NCBI GenBank assembly: GCA_019637995.1
Contig: JAHBUQ010000001.1
Span: 372,001 to 436,000 of the forward strand
DNA from: Ignavibacteriota bacterium
Lineage (GTDB): Bacteria; Bacteroidota; Ignavibacteria; Kapaibacteriales; UBA2268
Direction: 5' to 3'
DNA: 64,000 nt
The notes below the pieces were generated by a model. The model saw nothing but the letters and a program-made list of their open reading frames with translations, did no database searches and was not told the DNA's origin. Below, in pieces: positions 19,901 to 28,977 of the stretch. Position numbers and translations under genes: made by a program. Every line of letters begins with the position of its first letter. The stretch's first letter is position 1.

Positions 19901-20689
19901 TATATAGGGTCGCATCTGTTCTGAACCAAGGGCGCAGTTCAAACCGACTGATAATAAATTTGGCGTATGAGATATTGAAATCCAGAATGCTTTGGTCGTT
20001 TGTCCTGATAACGTCCGGCCACTCTGGTCAACAATTGTACCTGAAATCATCACAGGAAGATATATTCCTGAATCTCTGAAATAGCGGGCAGTAGCATAGA
20101 TAGCACTTTTTGCATTAAGAGTATCAAATATAGTTTCGATTAGAATTATATCAGAGCCACCTTCTACTAATCCTTTTACCTGCTCATAGTATGCCGTTGC
20201 CATTTTATCAAACGAAGTAGCACGAAATCCGGGATTATTAACGTCCGGCGAAAGTGATAAAGTCTGATTTGTAGGTCCGATTGCACCTGCTACAAATCTT
20301 ACTTCTCCCGGGTTTTCATTCATAAAATCAACTGCTGCTTTTTTAGCAAGCCGAGCAGACTCAAAATTTAGCTCATATACAATTTTTTGTAAGCCGTAAT
20401 CACCCTGTGCAATTGATGTACCGCTGAAAGTATTTGTTTCGATAATATCGGCACCTGCTTCAAGGTACTGCTTATGAATATCATAAATAATATCCGGCTG
20501 AGTAATGCTTAAAAGGTCATTGTTTCCCTTTAAATCACGTCCGCAGTCCTTGAATCTCTCCCCGCGGAAATCTGCTTCTTCAAGTTTGTGCCGTTGAATC
20601 ATGGTTCCCATAGCACCATCGAGAACTAAAATTCTATTTTGTAATATACCTGAAATGAATTTGTATTGATTGCCTTGTATCTTTCTCAT
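16994..20689 (-). CDS. metH: Cobalamin-dependent methionine synthase
   Basis: 1231 residues, full length. It transfers the methyl group of methyltetrahydrofolate to homocysteine through B12. Modules in order: homocysteine domain with [13 protein letters not shown] and zinc cysteines in GLNCALGS (about 248) and [10 protein letters not shown] (about 313); folate domain from about 360 ([13 protein letters not shown]); cap and B12 domain with DVHDIGKN (His is the lower cobalt ligand, about 763) and [14 protein letters not shown]-binding reactivation domain with [14 protein letters not shown] (about 1150). No module is missing. I looked for a cobalamin or SAM riboswitch in the 240 bp upstream and saw none. 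It stands alone and convergent to menG. Confidence 0.96.
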   Translation of the reverse strand: MRKIQGNQYKFISGILQNRILVLDGAMGTMIQRHKLEEADFRGERFKDCGRDLKGNNDLLSITQPDIIYDIHKQYLEAGADIIETNTFSGTSIAQGDYGLQKIVYELNFESARLAKKAAVDFMNENPGEVRFVAGAIGPTNQTLSLSPDVNNPGFRATSFDKMATAYYEQVKGLVEGGSDIILIETIFDTLNAKSAIYATARYFRDSGIYLPVMISGTIVDQSGRTLSGQTTKAFWISISHTPNLLSVGLNCALGSEQMRPYISELSETSDCYTSLYPNAGLPNAFGGYDETADSMAKVLEGYLDEGFINVVGGCCGTTPEHIRAIKETVKGREPRKIPQATKYLKLSGLEPMVVFENSNFINVGERTNVTGSAQFRKLIENDKYEDALAVALQQVENGAQVLDVNMDEGMLDSEAAMTKFLNLIASEPEISKVPVMIDSSKWTVIEAGLKCLQGKGIVNSVSLKEGEEVFKEHAAKILDYGAAVIVMAFDEKGQADTFERRIEIAQRAYNILTEEVGFAPYDIIFDPNILTVATGIEEHNNYAVDFIKTTKWIKENLPYSKVSGGVSNISFSFRGNNIVREAMHSAFLYHAVNAGMDMGIVNAGQLAVYADIDKELLELVEDVLLNRRADATERLVDYAEKVKQGDTKKVEKQDAWRLLPVEERLKHSLIKGIVEFIIEDTEEARLKVENPLEVIEGPLMAGMDVVGELFGSGKMFLPQVVKSARVMKKSVAHLIPYIEAQLKKGERQSAGKVLLATVKGDVHDIGKNIVAVVLACNNYEVIDLGVMVPPEKILAAAKEHNVDVFGLSGLITPSLDEMVHIAKELERAGFTQPLLIGGATTSRVHTAVKIAPNYSQPVIHVLDASKSVPVVSNLLNKNSRDEFAKNIEKEYEQIRINHYKSLEDKTLLSYDEAVKNRLKTDWTNYEIPKPNKTGVIVYNQYPLEEIRKYINWTQFFVTWEIKGRYPQIFDNPEKGEEARKLFDDANSMLDEVIENNLLTANASLGIFPANTVNYDDIEIYSDENRNGVIEKFNLLRQQVSRGNVGDLSLADYIAPLESGKIDYLGLFTCTAGIGTDELVAKYESEHDDYKSIMIKIISDRLAEAFAELLHEKVRKEIWGFASDEKLAIDDILAEKYTGIRPASGYPSLPDHTENKKIMSLLNAEENSGITLTESCMMHPGASVSGMYFSHKDSKYFAVGKITRDQLENYAERKGISYDEAKKWLSQNLAF

Positions 20690-20930
20690 ATTTTTAAATT
20701 AAATCTGGAATAAGTAAGTATAATTAAAGTTTGAAGTTAATATAGCGAAAATATTTTAATTTTCAAACTTATTTCTATTTGGAATAGTGTTTTTTATTTT
20801 AAGCATTTGATATATAAAGTATACAAAATTCACTATTTAAATCTTAACACAATCTTAACATAAAGCTAATTATAAAATAACACTTAAATGTTATTTTTAC
20901 ATAATGTCAAACTTAAATTTTCAATAATCA

Positions 20931-23840
20931 ATGGTTACAGCTAAAAAGTCAATATTTTTACTTTTTGTTTTTTTTATTAATTATTCTGCTTTTTCTGTTG
21001 ATATAACAGGAAGCATTAAGTCAAAACATTCCAAACAGCCGCTTGTTGGCGCCACCGTTAGGGTGGATGGGACAAGTTCCGGTGCAAAAGCCGGCTTAAA
21101 TGGTTCATACCGAATAAAAAATATCAAACCCGGAGAATATACATTAAAAGTAACTTATGTCGGTTACGAACAATCATCACAAAAAATATCTATAAATGAC
21201 AAGGATTTAGTTAAAATTGACTTCGAACTTGAGGAAAAAAGTGTAGAAGGTGATGAAATATTTGTTTTTGCAGACAAAGATATTTCATCAGAAGAAGGAG
21301 CAAGAGCCAGCGAAAAAATGAATATCGGTGTATCGAATATTATGACATCAAGTGTAATAAGTGTTTCACCGGATATAACAGTTTCAACTTTAATCCAGAA
21401 GATGCCCGGTGTATCTATTGAGGAAGAGGGTTCAAATGAAGGTTCTTATGCTATTATCCGTGGTATGGATAAGCGATATAACAATACTTTGGTTAATGGT
21501 ATCAAAATCCCGTCACCTGATGCGAGAAACAGATTTGTACCGCTTGACATATTTCCTTCAGACTTAATCGGGCGACTCGAAGTATTCAAATCAGTTACTC
21601 CTGATATGGAAGCTGATGCAATTGGCGGAACAGTAAATCTTGTGATGAAAAATGCTCCCAATGATTTTCTTGTTCAGGCAAATGCAGCAGTGGGCTATAA
21701 TGATTTGTTTTTAGACAGGGATTATCTTTGGTTTAACACAAGTGTTCAAAGAAGACGTTCACCCGGAAGAATTACAGAATGGAATGATAATTTAAGCAAG
21801 CAGGAAAAATATGATATTGTAAATAAGTATTTTCCGCTTGAAGCATCTGTATTTGAAAATAGAACAGCGTTGCCAAATGCAATTGCGGGCTTTACTATAG
21901 GTGACAGATTTGGTGAAAATAAGCAGTTTGGAGCAATTTTAGCGTTAAGTTATCAGAGTATCACTCGTGGACAGAATTCATCTTCAACCAATATTGACCC
22001 TGAGCGTGAATCAGGATTGACAACGCTCGATAATGTTTACGTACGTGAAAACTCTATTCATGATACAAGAATTGGTATTCATAATAAATTAGATTACAAT
22101 TTTAATCCTAACCACAGAATAAGTCTTTATAACGCATTTATGCACTTATCACAAAATGAAGCATGGTACTTAATTGATTCAAGTTATTTCCGGCTTTCAT
22201 TTGTACGTACTGTTGATTATGAATTATTCTCACAGCAAATTGACCAGAATATTTATAACTCGACTATACGTGGTGACCATAATTTCGGAAAAAATCATGT
22301 TTTTGACTGGTCTTTATCTTATGCTTTAGCGACGAGAAATCAGCCCGACAGAGCAACAATGCGACTAAACAGAAAAGATGTCAATGATTTGAATATCCAT
22401 GGTGATATTCGTGTTGATTATGATTATCAGTACGTTCGTGAATTTACTTACAACTCTGACCAGGATATTAATTTTATTACAAACCTCAAACAATTATCTT
22501 TTATTTCCTTAGGAAGTTCAGAACTTCGGTTGGAAAATAAAATCGGTACATTAATAAGATTCAAAAACCGTGAAAATTTCTACGACCAATATACATTCAG
22601 ACCATATCTGAATAATTCACTGAATGAATATCCTGGAAATCAGGAATATGTGTATGAAGGTGATGTTAGAAATGGCGATTTACGTAATACATATTTCCGG
22701 CTTTTCAATCCAAACGGCTCAACCGGAAGCACAAATGAATATACTATTAATGAATTGGTTGGTGCAGCATTTTTGCAAAGCAAAGGAAGAATTGGTGATT
22801 TTGAAATAACTGCCGGTGTAAGAGCAGAATATACAGATATTGAATTTGAAACTGCTGCATATCGTGGTCCTCAATCGCCTGCAAATACAAAAGGTTCGCA
22901 GGATTATTTGAATATCTTACCTGGTGTTTTTATCAAATATATGCCAAACCGGAAGACAAACTGGAGATTGAGCTATAATCAGGCGCTTACCCGCCCAAGT
23001 TTTTATGAATTTGTTCCGGCTATTGAAATCAACTCCGACGGCGAAAAATTTCAGGGTAATCCAAATGTTAAGAATACAGTTGCAGACAATTTCGATTTAA
23101 GATATGAATATTATCCTTCGGCTTTAGATAAAATATTTGTTGGTGTTTTTTATAAGCACTTAACAAATCCTATTGAGCGAGCATACATCGGAAGCGGAAC
23201 TTTTACTTTTGAGAATTTTGATGAAGCAAATAACTATGGTCTTGAAATTGAATTTACCAAATATATAAGTCAAATCGGATTCAGAATTAATTATTCTTAT
23301 ACAAGTTCACAAATTGAATCACAAAAGAGATTTTTCTTCAGATTAACCGAAGAAAACATGTATCTTGTTGATATGGATATATCAGGAAGATTAAGACAAG
23401 ACTTAGATGCAGGCACTGTCAATGTTGGAGATTTAACAAATATCATCAGGAATGAAACAAGACCACTTCAGGGGCAGACAGACCACCTTTTCAACTTCTC
23501 AATTTTGTATAAGAATCAGGAGCTTGGAATTGATGCACAGGTGGACTTGAATTATCAGGGAGAAAGAATTGTGTTTGTTGCACCTGAATATAAACTTGAC
23601 TGGTGGCAAAGACCTCAGATTAATTTAGACTTTTCGGCAGAGAAAAAATTTGGTAGTTTTACACTATATTTCAAGTCAAGGAACTTATTAGATACACCGA
23701 GAGAATTTTATGTAAAAAGACCGCTCGTGGACCTTGGTGTACAAATGCCATTCCAAGATAATCCGAGAGAAGAGACATTTGCAAGAAGAAATTTGTTTGG
23801 CAGAAATATGCAAATTGGAATTAAATACTTGTTCAATTAA
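20931..23840 (+). CDS. TonB-dependent outer-membrane receptor
   Basis: 969 residues with a signal peptide (hydrophobic segment IFLLFVFFINYSAFS). Residues about 24-110 form a carboxypeptidase-regulatory-like beta domain (GSIKSKHSKQPLVGATVRV, then LKVTYVGYEQS). The plug follows at about 130-245 (MPGVSIEEEG, YAIIRGMDKRYNNTLVNG, GGTVNLVMK), then a 22-strand barrel ending in the aromatic C-terminal strand MQIGIKYLFN. The family imports iron chelates, vitamins, glycans or other large nutrients with TonB energy. The next gene, 16 bp on, codes for a beta-helix lipoprotein, which may be its surface partner in the way SusD serves SusC, though the sequences differ. The substrate is unknown. Confidence 0.93.
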   Translation: MVTAKKSIFLLFVFFINYSAFSVDITGSIKSKHSKQPLVGATVRVDGTSSGAKAGLNGSYRIKNIKPGEYTLKVTYVGYEQSSQKISINDKDLVKIDFELEEKSVEGDEIFVFADKDISSEEGARASEKMNIGVSNIMTSSVISVSPDITVSTLIQKMPGVSIEEEGSNEGSYAIIRGMDKRYNNTLVNGIKIPSPDARNRFVPLDIFPSDLIGRLEVFKSVTPDMEADAIGGTVNLVMKNAPNDFLVQANAAVGYNDLFLDRDYLWFNTSVQRRRSPGRITEWNDNLSKQEKYDIVNKYFPLEASVFENRTALPNAIAGFTIGDRFGENKQFGAILALSYQSITRGQNSSSTNIDPERESGLTTLDNVYVRENSIHDTRIGIHNKLDYNFNPNHRISLYNAFMHLSQNEAWYLIDSSYFRLSFVRTVDYELFSQQIDQNIYNSTIRGDHNFGKNHVFDWSLSYALATRNQPDRATMRLNRKDVNDLNIHGDIRVDYDYQYVREFTYNSDQDINFITNLKQLSFISLGSSELRLENKIGTLIRFKNRENFYDQYTFRPYLNNSLNEYPGNQEYVYEGDVRNGDLRNTYFRLFNPNGSTGSTNEYTINELVGAAFLQSKGRIGDFEITAGVRAEYTDIEFETAAYRGPQSPANTKGSQDYLNILPGVFIKYMPNRKTNWRLSYNQALTRPSFYEFVPAIEINSDGEKFQGNPNVKNTVADNFDLRYEYYPSALDKIFVGVFYKHLTNPIERAYIGSGTFTFENFDEANNYGLEIEFTKYISQIGFRINYSYTSSQIESQKRFFFRLTEENMYLVDMDISGRLRQDLDAGTVNVGDLTNIIRNETRPLQGQTDHLFNFSILYKNQELGIDAQVDLNYQGERIVFVAPEYKLDWWQRPQINLDFSAEKKFGSFTLYFKSRNLLDTPREFYVKRPLVDLGVQMPFQDNPREETFARRNLFGRNMQIGIKYLFN

Positions 23841-23856
23841 TAATATGGAGATAACT

Positions 23857-25146
23857 ATGAAGTTATCAAGAATACTAATGCTTTTAGCATTTACTTTAGT
23901 TGTATCATTCATTTCTTGTAGCGAAGACAGCAAGAATACCACTGGTCCGGACAATAAAGCACCTGAAAATTTAGGCGGCAATATTGAGGGCGTACTTAAG
24001 GAAGGTACATATATTGTAACTGATAATCTGATTGTTCCAATCGGAAAAACACTTACAATCGAACCAGGTGTAAAACTCATTTTTGATGGAGATGGTATCC
24101 AAGGTTCAAGCCCGGAAATCGCTGTTTTTGGACAGTTGATTGCAGAAGGAACACCACAGAAAAGAATTATAATGACAGTTGACGATGCAAAGAAAGGTAT
24201 TGACAATTTTGCACGCGGTTACTGGGGTGGCATTCAATGCTATCAGACTTGCAACAGATTAGTATTGAGATATTGCGATATCGAATACACAGGCGGTCCT
24301 GCAGGCGAGCTTATCAATCCGGACTATGTGTTAAGAAATCCGGGTAGTACTCGTTACACACTTATGAATGACAATCAAGACGGCGATTATATAGTAGAAC
24401 ATTGCCATTTCTTTGGTATTGCTGATGACTTATGGCGCCCACTTGGTGGCAGAATTTCTTTCTGCTACAATTTAGTTGAGTTCCAAGGCGAAACAGGTGG
24501 TGACTGTATTAATGCAAAAGGCGGTACAGTTGGTATTCTTGCTTACAACTTAGTTATCGGTAGTGCTACAAACGGTCTTAAAACCGGTAACGGCGGCGAC
24601 AAAACTATCCAGACTAACATTGATATTTACAATAATACAGTTGTTACTTCCGGCTACAGAAGAGCACAAGCCGGACGTGGTGGCTCAATCAACGTTGAGG
24701 AAGGTGCAAGAGGTCAGATTTACAACAACTTAATGGTAAATTGCCGTTTCGGACCAAGAATGGTTGATGGTTTTGATGCTGTTAATACAGTTTATGGTTA
24801 TAACTATAATTTTGCTTCATTCCAGAGTTTAATTGATGAAATTTACCCTACTGCCGGTGTAACTGTTCCTCAGTCAACTGACATCAACAGTGCAACTCCG
24901 GGCGATAAAGACCCGATGTTTGTTAATTATACTGTTGATTACACTGAAGCACAGTTAAGAGAAGGTATCCTTGCTAAATTGAATGTTCTTGGTAACCAGA
25001 ACTTCAGATTAAAAGCGGGTTCACCGGCTTTAGGCAAAGGATTCACCGGCTTTACTCCTGTTCGTGCTCCAAATGGTACTACTGCACCTGCTCCAAGCAG
25101 TGATATAGGTTGCTACCCTGCATCAGGAAACGGTAATAAATTCTAA
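23857..25146 (+). CDS. Beta-helix surface lipoprotein paired with the TonB receptor
   Basis: 429 residues from ATG 23857, chosen because GGAG lies 6 bp upstream and a lipoprotein signal begins there (MLLAFTLVVSFISCSEDS, Cys about residue 21). A longer frame from 23734 would overlap the receptor gene. After a linker, ADNLIVPIGKTLTIEPG-like text (here DNLIVPIGKTLTIEPG) begins a right-handed parallel beta-helix, with rungs such as NRLVLRYCDIEYTGG and NIDIYNNTVVTSGYRR. Four or more cysteines lie in the helix region. No catalytic residue set of a polysaccharide lyase stands out, so a binding role is at least as likely. It is transcribed with the receptor and followed by a hairpin. Confidence 0.83.
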   Translation: MKLSRILMLLAFTLVVSFISCSEDSKNTTGPDNKAPENLGGNIEGVLKEGTYIVTDNLIVPIGKTLTIEPGVKLIFDGDGIQGSSPEIAVFGQLIAEGTPQKRIIMTVDDAKKGIDNFARGYWGGIQCYQTCNRLVLRYCDIEYTGGPAGELINPDYVLRNPGSTRYTLMNDNQDGDYIVEHCHFFGIADDLWRPLGGRISFCYNLVEFQGETGGDCINAKGGTVGILAYNLVIGSATNGLKTGNGGDKTIQTNIDIYNNTVVTSGYRRAQAGRGGSINVEEGARGQIYNNLMVNCRFGPRMVDGFDAVNTVYGYNYNFASFQSLIDEIYPTAGVTVPQSTDINSATPGDKDPMFVNYTVDYTEAQLREGILAKLNVLGNQNFRLKAGSPALGKGFTGFTPVRAPNGTTAPAPSSDIGCYPASGNGNKF

Positions 25147-25163
25147 TTTCTTTTTTTTGTAAT

Positions 25164-25200
25164 AAAGACTCTGCCCTTAAAAGCAGAGTCTTTCTATTTA
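25164..25200 (+). terminator. Terminator after receptor/lipoprotein pair
   Basis: A perfect 11-bp stem AAAGACTCTGC (25164-25174) / GCAGAGTCTTT (25183-25193) is followed by a short T-rich tail (CTATTTA). The tail is weak, so some read-through into the gene at 25210 is possible. Confidence 0.75.
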
Positions 25201-25209
25201 ATATCAATT

Positions 25210-26160
25210 ATGATTTTAAAATATTTTCTCATAATTATTGTAGCAATATTAATTATCATGCTCTTCATCAAGTGTGATGATTCTCCATTTGATGTACCTG
25301 AAGAAAAGTTTGAAATAAAAATTGCAGAAAATTGTACGGGCATAAATAATGTTCTATTTCATACAGGCGAGCCGTTAAATCTGATTCAATCTCCTCCTCT
25401 TGATGAAATATCAGGCATGGCAGCAAGTATTAATAACCCGGGTTATTATTGGGTACATAATGACAGCGGCAGCCCTCCGAATTTATTTCTACTTGATTCA
25501 AATGGAAATTTAGTTGCAACTTATAGAGTTACAAGTGGTAATAGGGACTGGGAAGATATCGCTTGTGTAAAAAATCCTTTCGATGGTAAATCCTATATCT
25601 ATATTGGAGATATTGGTGACAATAATGCTATAAGAGCAAATATTAAGATTATAGAAATTGAGGAACCAAAAATCCAAAATTTTGATACTTCAATAATTAC
25701 TGATTTACAACATAAACGTAACATATTTTTTAAATATCCTGATGGAGCAAAAGACGCCGAGTCACTGCTAATTGATCCTATTTCGATGGATTTGTTTGTA
25801 ATCAGCAAACGAGAAGGTTTTTCAAGAGTATTCAGCTCCAAGTATCCATTTATTGATGATTTTAACGAATTGGAGCATATCGCTACATTACCCTTTAACA
25901 CTGCAACCGGAGCGGATATAAGTTCCGACGGAAAAGAAATCTTAGTCAGAAATTATATAAGAGTATATTATTGGCAGAGAAATGGGAGAGAACATCTGAA
26001 ATACACTTTTCAGCAAAATCCGCAATGCCTTCCCTTGATTTCAGAGCCGAAGGGTGAATCAATTTGCTTTGCTTATAACAACTCCGGATACTATACGGTA
26101 AGTGAAGTACAAGGATATGAGCGATTAAATGTTACAATGAATTATTATAAAAGAAAATAG
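25210..26160 (+). CDS. Beta-propeller-like lipoprotein, phytase/esterase-like family
   Basis: 316 residues. A very hydrophobic N-terminus ends in MLFIKCDDS, which could be a lipoprotein cleavage site. Motifs DEISGMAASINNPGYYWVHN, DWEDIA, YIYIGDIGDN and GAKDAESLL match a family of secreted beta-propellers related to esterase-like phytases and SdiA-regulated proteins, in which acidic clusters bind calcium. The sequence fits a five- or six-bladed propeller. Enzyme activity is not proven for most members. It lies 63 bp after the beta-helix lipoprotein gene with a hairpin between, so it may be read at a lower level with the TonB pair. Confidence 0.75.
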   Translation: MILKYFLIIIVAILIIMLFIKCDDSPFDVPEEKFEIKIAENCTGINNVLFHTGEPLNLIQSPPLDEISGMAASINNPGYYWVHNDSGSPPNLFLLDSNGNLVATYRVTSGNRDWEDIACVKNPFDGKSYIYIGDIGDNNAIRANIKIIEIEEPKIQNFDTSIITDLQHKRNIFFKYPDGAKDAESLLIDPISMDLFVISKREGFSRVFSSKYPFIDDFNELEHIATLPFNTATGADISSDGKEILVRNYIRVYYWQRNGREHLKYTFQQNPQCLPLISEPKGESICFAYNNSGYYTVSEVQGYERLNVTMNYYKRK

Positions 26161-26195
26161 TTAAATGATTATTTTTATTTATTTTGCTTTTAACA

Positions 26196-26318
26196 TTATT
26201 TTGTTGTTTGTTTTATCTGATTTTGATTCATCCAAACCATACCATCTTTAGCAAGCAGTGAAACTGAAGCTTTGCCATCAGGAGAGTTATAAATTATCAT
26301 ATCTTGCTTATTATTCAT
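26196..26318 (-). pseudogene. Truncated N-terminus of a RhuM-like protein
   Basis: From ATG 26318 the minus strand codes for 40 residues and then stops. DMIIYNSPDGKASVSLLAKD followed by GMVWMNQNQI is the pattern of the N-terminal DNA-binding-like domain of RhuM-family proteins, in which a motif like W-x-x-Q-x-Q-(I/M)-A-E-L-F is expected. The match breaks off just after NQNQI, where the helix should continue. It is best read as the decayed remnant of an accessory gene. Functional expression of this stub is unlikely. Confidence 0.55.
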
Positions 26319-26466
26319 ATATTTATTGCTCAGTTTTAAGATATATTACTAATTTAATTTTAGTTCATTTCAGAATATCAAAAATAACGATAATTCAGGC
26401 ATTTTCAAAGTGAAATTTAATAAATAAATGGAACAAATTAAGGAACTACTTAGGTTAATTCAATAG

Positions 26467-26582
26467 CCCCGTCATTCATGGCGGGGAGTTTGATTATTTA
26501 ATAACGGTAGGGCTTTAGCCAAAATTCTCGGCGATTACACATTCGGCTAAAGCCACAGAACAACGACAAAATCAAACTCCCC
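26467..26582. repeat. Nested inverted-repeat element
   Basis: CCCCG (26467-26471) pairs with CGGGG (26482-26486) as a small hairpin. Then GGGGAGTTTGAT (26483-26494) pairs with ATCAAACTCCCC (26571-26582), and inside it GGCTTTAGCC (26511-26520) pairs with GGCTAAAGCC (26545-26554). A related CCCCG...CGGGGAGT hairpin occurs at 33599-33627. The structure looks like a small non-coding mobile or REP-like element. The rest of the 26161-26658 interval holds the RhuM remnant and a terminator. Confidence 0.75.
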
Positions 26583-26590
26583 ACTGAAAC

Positions 26591-26625
26591 AAAACCCTCG
26601 CAAAATAAACATTTGCAAGGGCTTA
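26591..26625 (-). terminator. Terminator of the anti-sigma/T9SS gene
   Basis: Read on the minus strand, CCCTTGCAAA and TTTGCGAGGG pair (26621-26612 with 26604-26595; one C-A mismatch) and are followed by TTTTG. It lies about 35 bp after the stop of the gene ending at 26659. Confidence 0.7.
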
Positions 26626-26658
26626 TATCAATTACCCGATAAAATTATTAATAATCAA

Positions 26659-28977
26659 TTACTTCACTTTCACAAATTTCTCGTTTACAACATTTCCCTT
26701 ATCGTCGCTTATACTTATGAAATATATACCTTGTGAAATATTTCCAACATTAAAGTTTAATGAATTAATATAAGTTGAATAACTCTTACTTTCACTCAAA
26801 GTAGAAATAAATTTACCTTCATGACTGTAAAGTTCGAATCTCAGATTACAGTTTCTTTTCGGTGCGAAGGATATGTTAATATTATCGCCACTAAGAGGGT
26901 TTGGATAAATATTCAGTGATTCAAGCAAATTATTACTTAGTTTACAAACTCCAAGATATGATATTTCTCCTTTGAGTGCTTTGCAGGCATCATCGGGAGA
27001 GAGTGAGCCGTCTTCCACCCTTGAAATTATTTCAAGCTCGTTTAGAATAGGTGTGCGGTATCTTTCAGGAAGAAGCTCTGCAAATTCCTTGCTCACATAA
27101 AACCAGATGTCAACATCATATCGAATTGTATCATCACCGTTATATTCTTCCCAATGGAAGTTAACTGGTAACAAATTATGAATTAAAGGTTTGTATTTTC
27201 CCAATGAATCTTTCGTTAGTATTTTATCAACATCTATATAATCATCATTTGTGGTGTCTGAAAGTAGAAAAGGTGATTGAGAAATTTGAGTCATTGTTAC
27301 TTGATTTGAAATTATTCCGTTCAAGCTCATAACTGATTGATAAATAACACCTAAAGCAGCTTTTTCTGACCATATAGTATAATCCCATCCTGAATAACGA
27401 ACAGGTTTTACTCTAATCCCTTTGGTATTTTCATCTGAGTTATACATGATTGAAGAAGCAGTTGATTTGAGTAACAAATGCTGTTTTGTTGTATCATAAC
27501 CAAAAACTTCATTTATCATTTTCAAACCTCCAGGTGGAACATTATCAATATTAATATATTCTTCCATAGAGCATGATATTGTATCACCCTTTTTAAATAT
27601 TCCTATTTTTTCCGCTTCTTCAAATGATAAAGTTAGTTTTTCGATACCTGCGATTTGTTTGATTTCTTTAACTTCGGGTTTTGATAATAGTTGAGGTTGA
27701 CTAAAATTACAAGGTTCTTTGATTTCAGCAACTGCATCAACAAATTGCTTATGAATCAAGCCTTGGTCAATATTACTTAATAAATTCTCAAATGATTTAT
27801 TATGACTTGAACGCTTATATCTATCAGGCAGAAGGTTGATGAAATTTTCAGTAGCAAGATAAGTTACTATAATGTAATTAGTTCTTTCTTCAGTATTTAC
27901 CCTTAGAAATACCGGAACTCCAGCATTAATATTAGGATTTTTAGTTTTATCGTAATATATCTTTATTGAACTTACTTTTCCATCAGGACCAAGAATTTTT
28001 CTTAAATCAGATTGTAGTTTGCCTGTATATACGTAATTATTTATAATATCTTTCAATATTTTGTTTGAGCCGAAGCTATTTATAACACTTGTTCCAAAAC
28101 TTGTTGTCGAATAAGTTGTCCCTGTACTATCGCCTCGATGCATTCTTAGACATTCAGGAAAAATTCCTGGTGATAATGACATATCCCAATCAGGATTCTT
28201 TAGATATGAAAGTTGAAATTTATTTGAATCATTTACCAAATGTAACATTCTGACAATACCTTTGTCTGGATACATATATTTTGGTATGTCCTTGAATTGA
28301 TTTAGGTTATAACTTGGATATATGGATTCAGTAAGGAACAAATATCCACAATCTACTTTTCTTATATTAATTCTTTCGAGTTCATCATCAGATAACACAA
28401 GGACATCAATAGAGTCAAGCTCATCTTTTGGTAAATCTTTTTTATAGTAGTGAATTGTTATATTGCCATTAACATTTTTTGCAATATTGGTATCAATTGG
28501 GTCAATTCCTAAATGCTTATTAAGTTTTTCTCTTTCTTCAGAAGTGAGATTCTTTTGCATCTTTTCTATAGAATTGAATCCGTTTCTGTTTGTGTTGTTT
28601 GGTTCGTCATTCTTCTCCGAATTTTCAATTTGTTTTCTCGGGCTTTTCGGAGTATCATTTGAAGCAATGTTCTTTACCTGATTTTGCTCTGAAATATTAA
28701 TCTTTGATTCTGGCGCAACTTGAATTGAGTTAAAATTTGAAAGAACCTCATTATTAGAAACTATGTCTGTAGTATTCTGTATCATCATCAGACTTACAAA
28801 AACGATTAGGATACTTGAAAATATACTCATCACAACTACTCCTCTTTTATTAAAAATGTTTGTTTTCTTTTGTTTATCAATATTAGTCAAAGTTTTCCTG
28901 ATTTCGCTGTCGTTAAACGGAAACTCAGGGAGGTTGGTCTTTGAAATATCATCGAATAATCTATCTAAATCCTTCAT
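26659..28977 (-). CDS. Anti-sigma-like membrane protein with internal duplication and T9SS sorting domain
   Basis: 772 residues. The N-terminus is cytoplasmic and polar (MKDLDRLFDDISKTNLPEF); one membrane helix follows (about residues 47-66, VVVMSIFSSILIVFVSLMMI), then a long outside part. Two regions repeat: SDDELERINI (about 199) parallels SFEEAEKIGI (about 447), and FINLLPDRYK (about 377) parallels FAELLPERYR (about 634), each followed by a Gly- and Cys-containing helix. The last 80 residues are a type IX secretion (type A) domain: LNIYPNPLSGDNINI, then GIYFISISDDKG. The gene overlaps its ECF sigma partner by 4 bp (ATGA). An uncleaved anchor plus a secretion domain is topologically odd, as discussed in the findings. 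Confidence 0.82.
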   Translation of the reverse strand: MKDLDRLFDDISKTNLPEFPFNDSEIRKTLTNIDKQKKTNIFNKRGVVVMSIFSSILIVFVSLMMIQNTTDIVSNNEVLSNFNSIQVAPESKINISEQNQVKNIASNDTPKSPRKQIENSEKNDEPNNTNRNGFNSIEKMQKNLTSEEREKLNKHLGIDPIDTNIAKNVNGNITIHYYKKDLPKDELDSIDVLVLSDDELERINIRKVDCGYLFLTESIYPSYNLNQFKDIPKYMYPDKGIVRMLHLVNDSNKFQLSYLKNPDWDMSLSPGIFPECLRMHRGDSTGTTYSTTSFGTSVINSFGSNKILKDIINNYVYTGKLQSDLRKILGPDGKVSSIKIYYDKTKNPNINAGVPVFLRVNTEERTNYIIVTYLATENFINLLPDRYKRSSHNKSFENLLSNIDQGLIHKQFVDAVAEIKEPCNFSQPQLLSKPEVKEIKQIAGIEKLTLSFEEAEKIGIFKKGDTISCSMEEYINIDNVPPGGLKMINEVFGYDTTKQHLLLKSTASSIMYNSDENTKGIRVKPVRYSGWDYTIWSEKAALGVIYQSVMSLNGIISNQVTMTQISQSPFLLSDTTNDDYIDVDKILTKDSLGKYKPLIHNLLPVNFHWEEYNGDDTIRYDVDIWFYVSKEFAELLPERYRTPILNELEIISRVEDGSLSPDDACKALKGEISYLGVCKLSNNLLESLNIYPNPLSGDNINISFAPKRNCNLRFELYSHEGKFISTLSESKSYSTYINSLNFNVGNISQGIYFISISDDKGNVVNEKFVKVK

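Noticed and set aside
20690-20930. Possible cobalamin or SAM riboswitch upstream of metH
   Set aside because: I looked for conserved B12-box and SAM-box sequence and a terminator-like hairpin on the minus strand and saw none.
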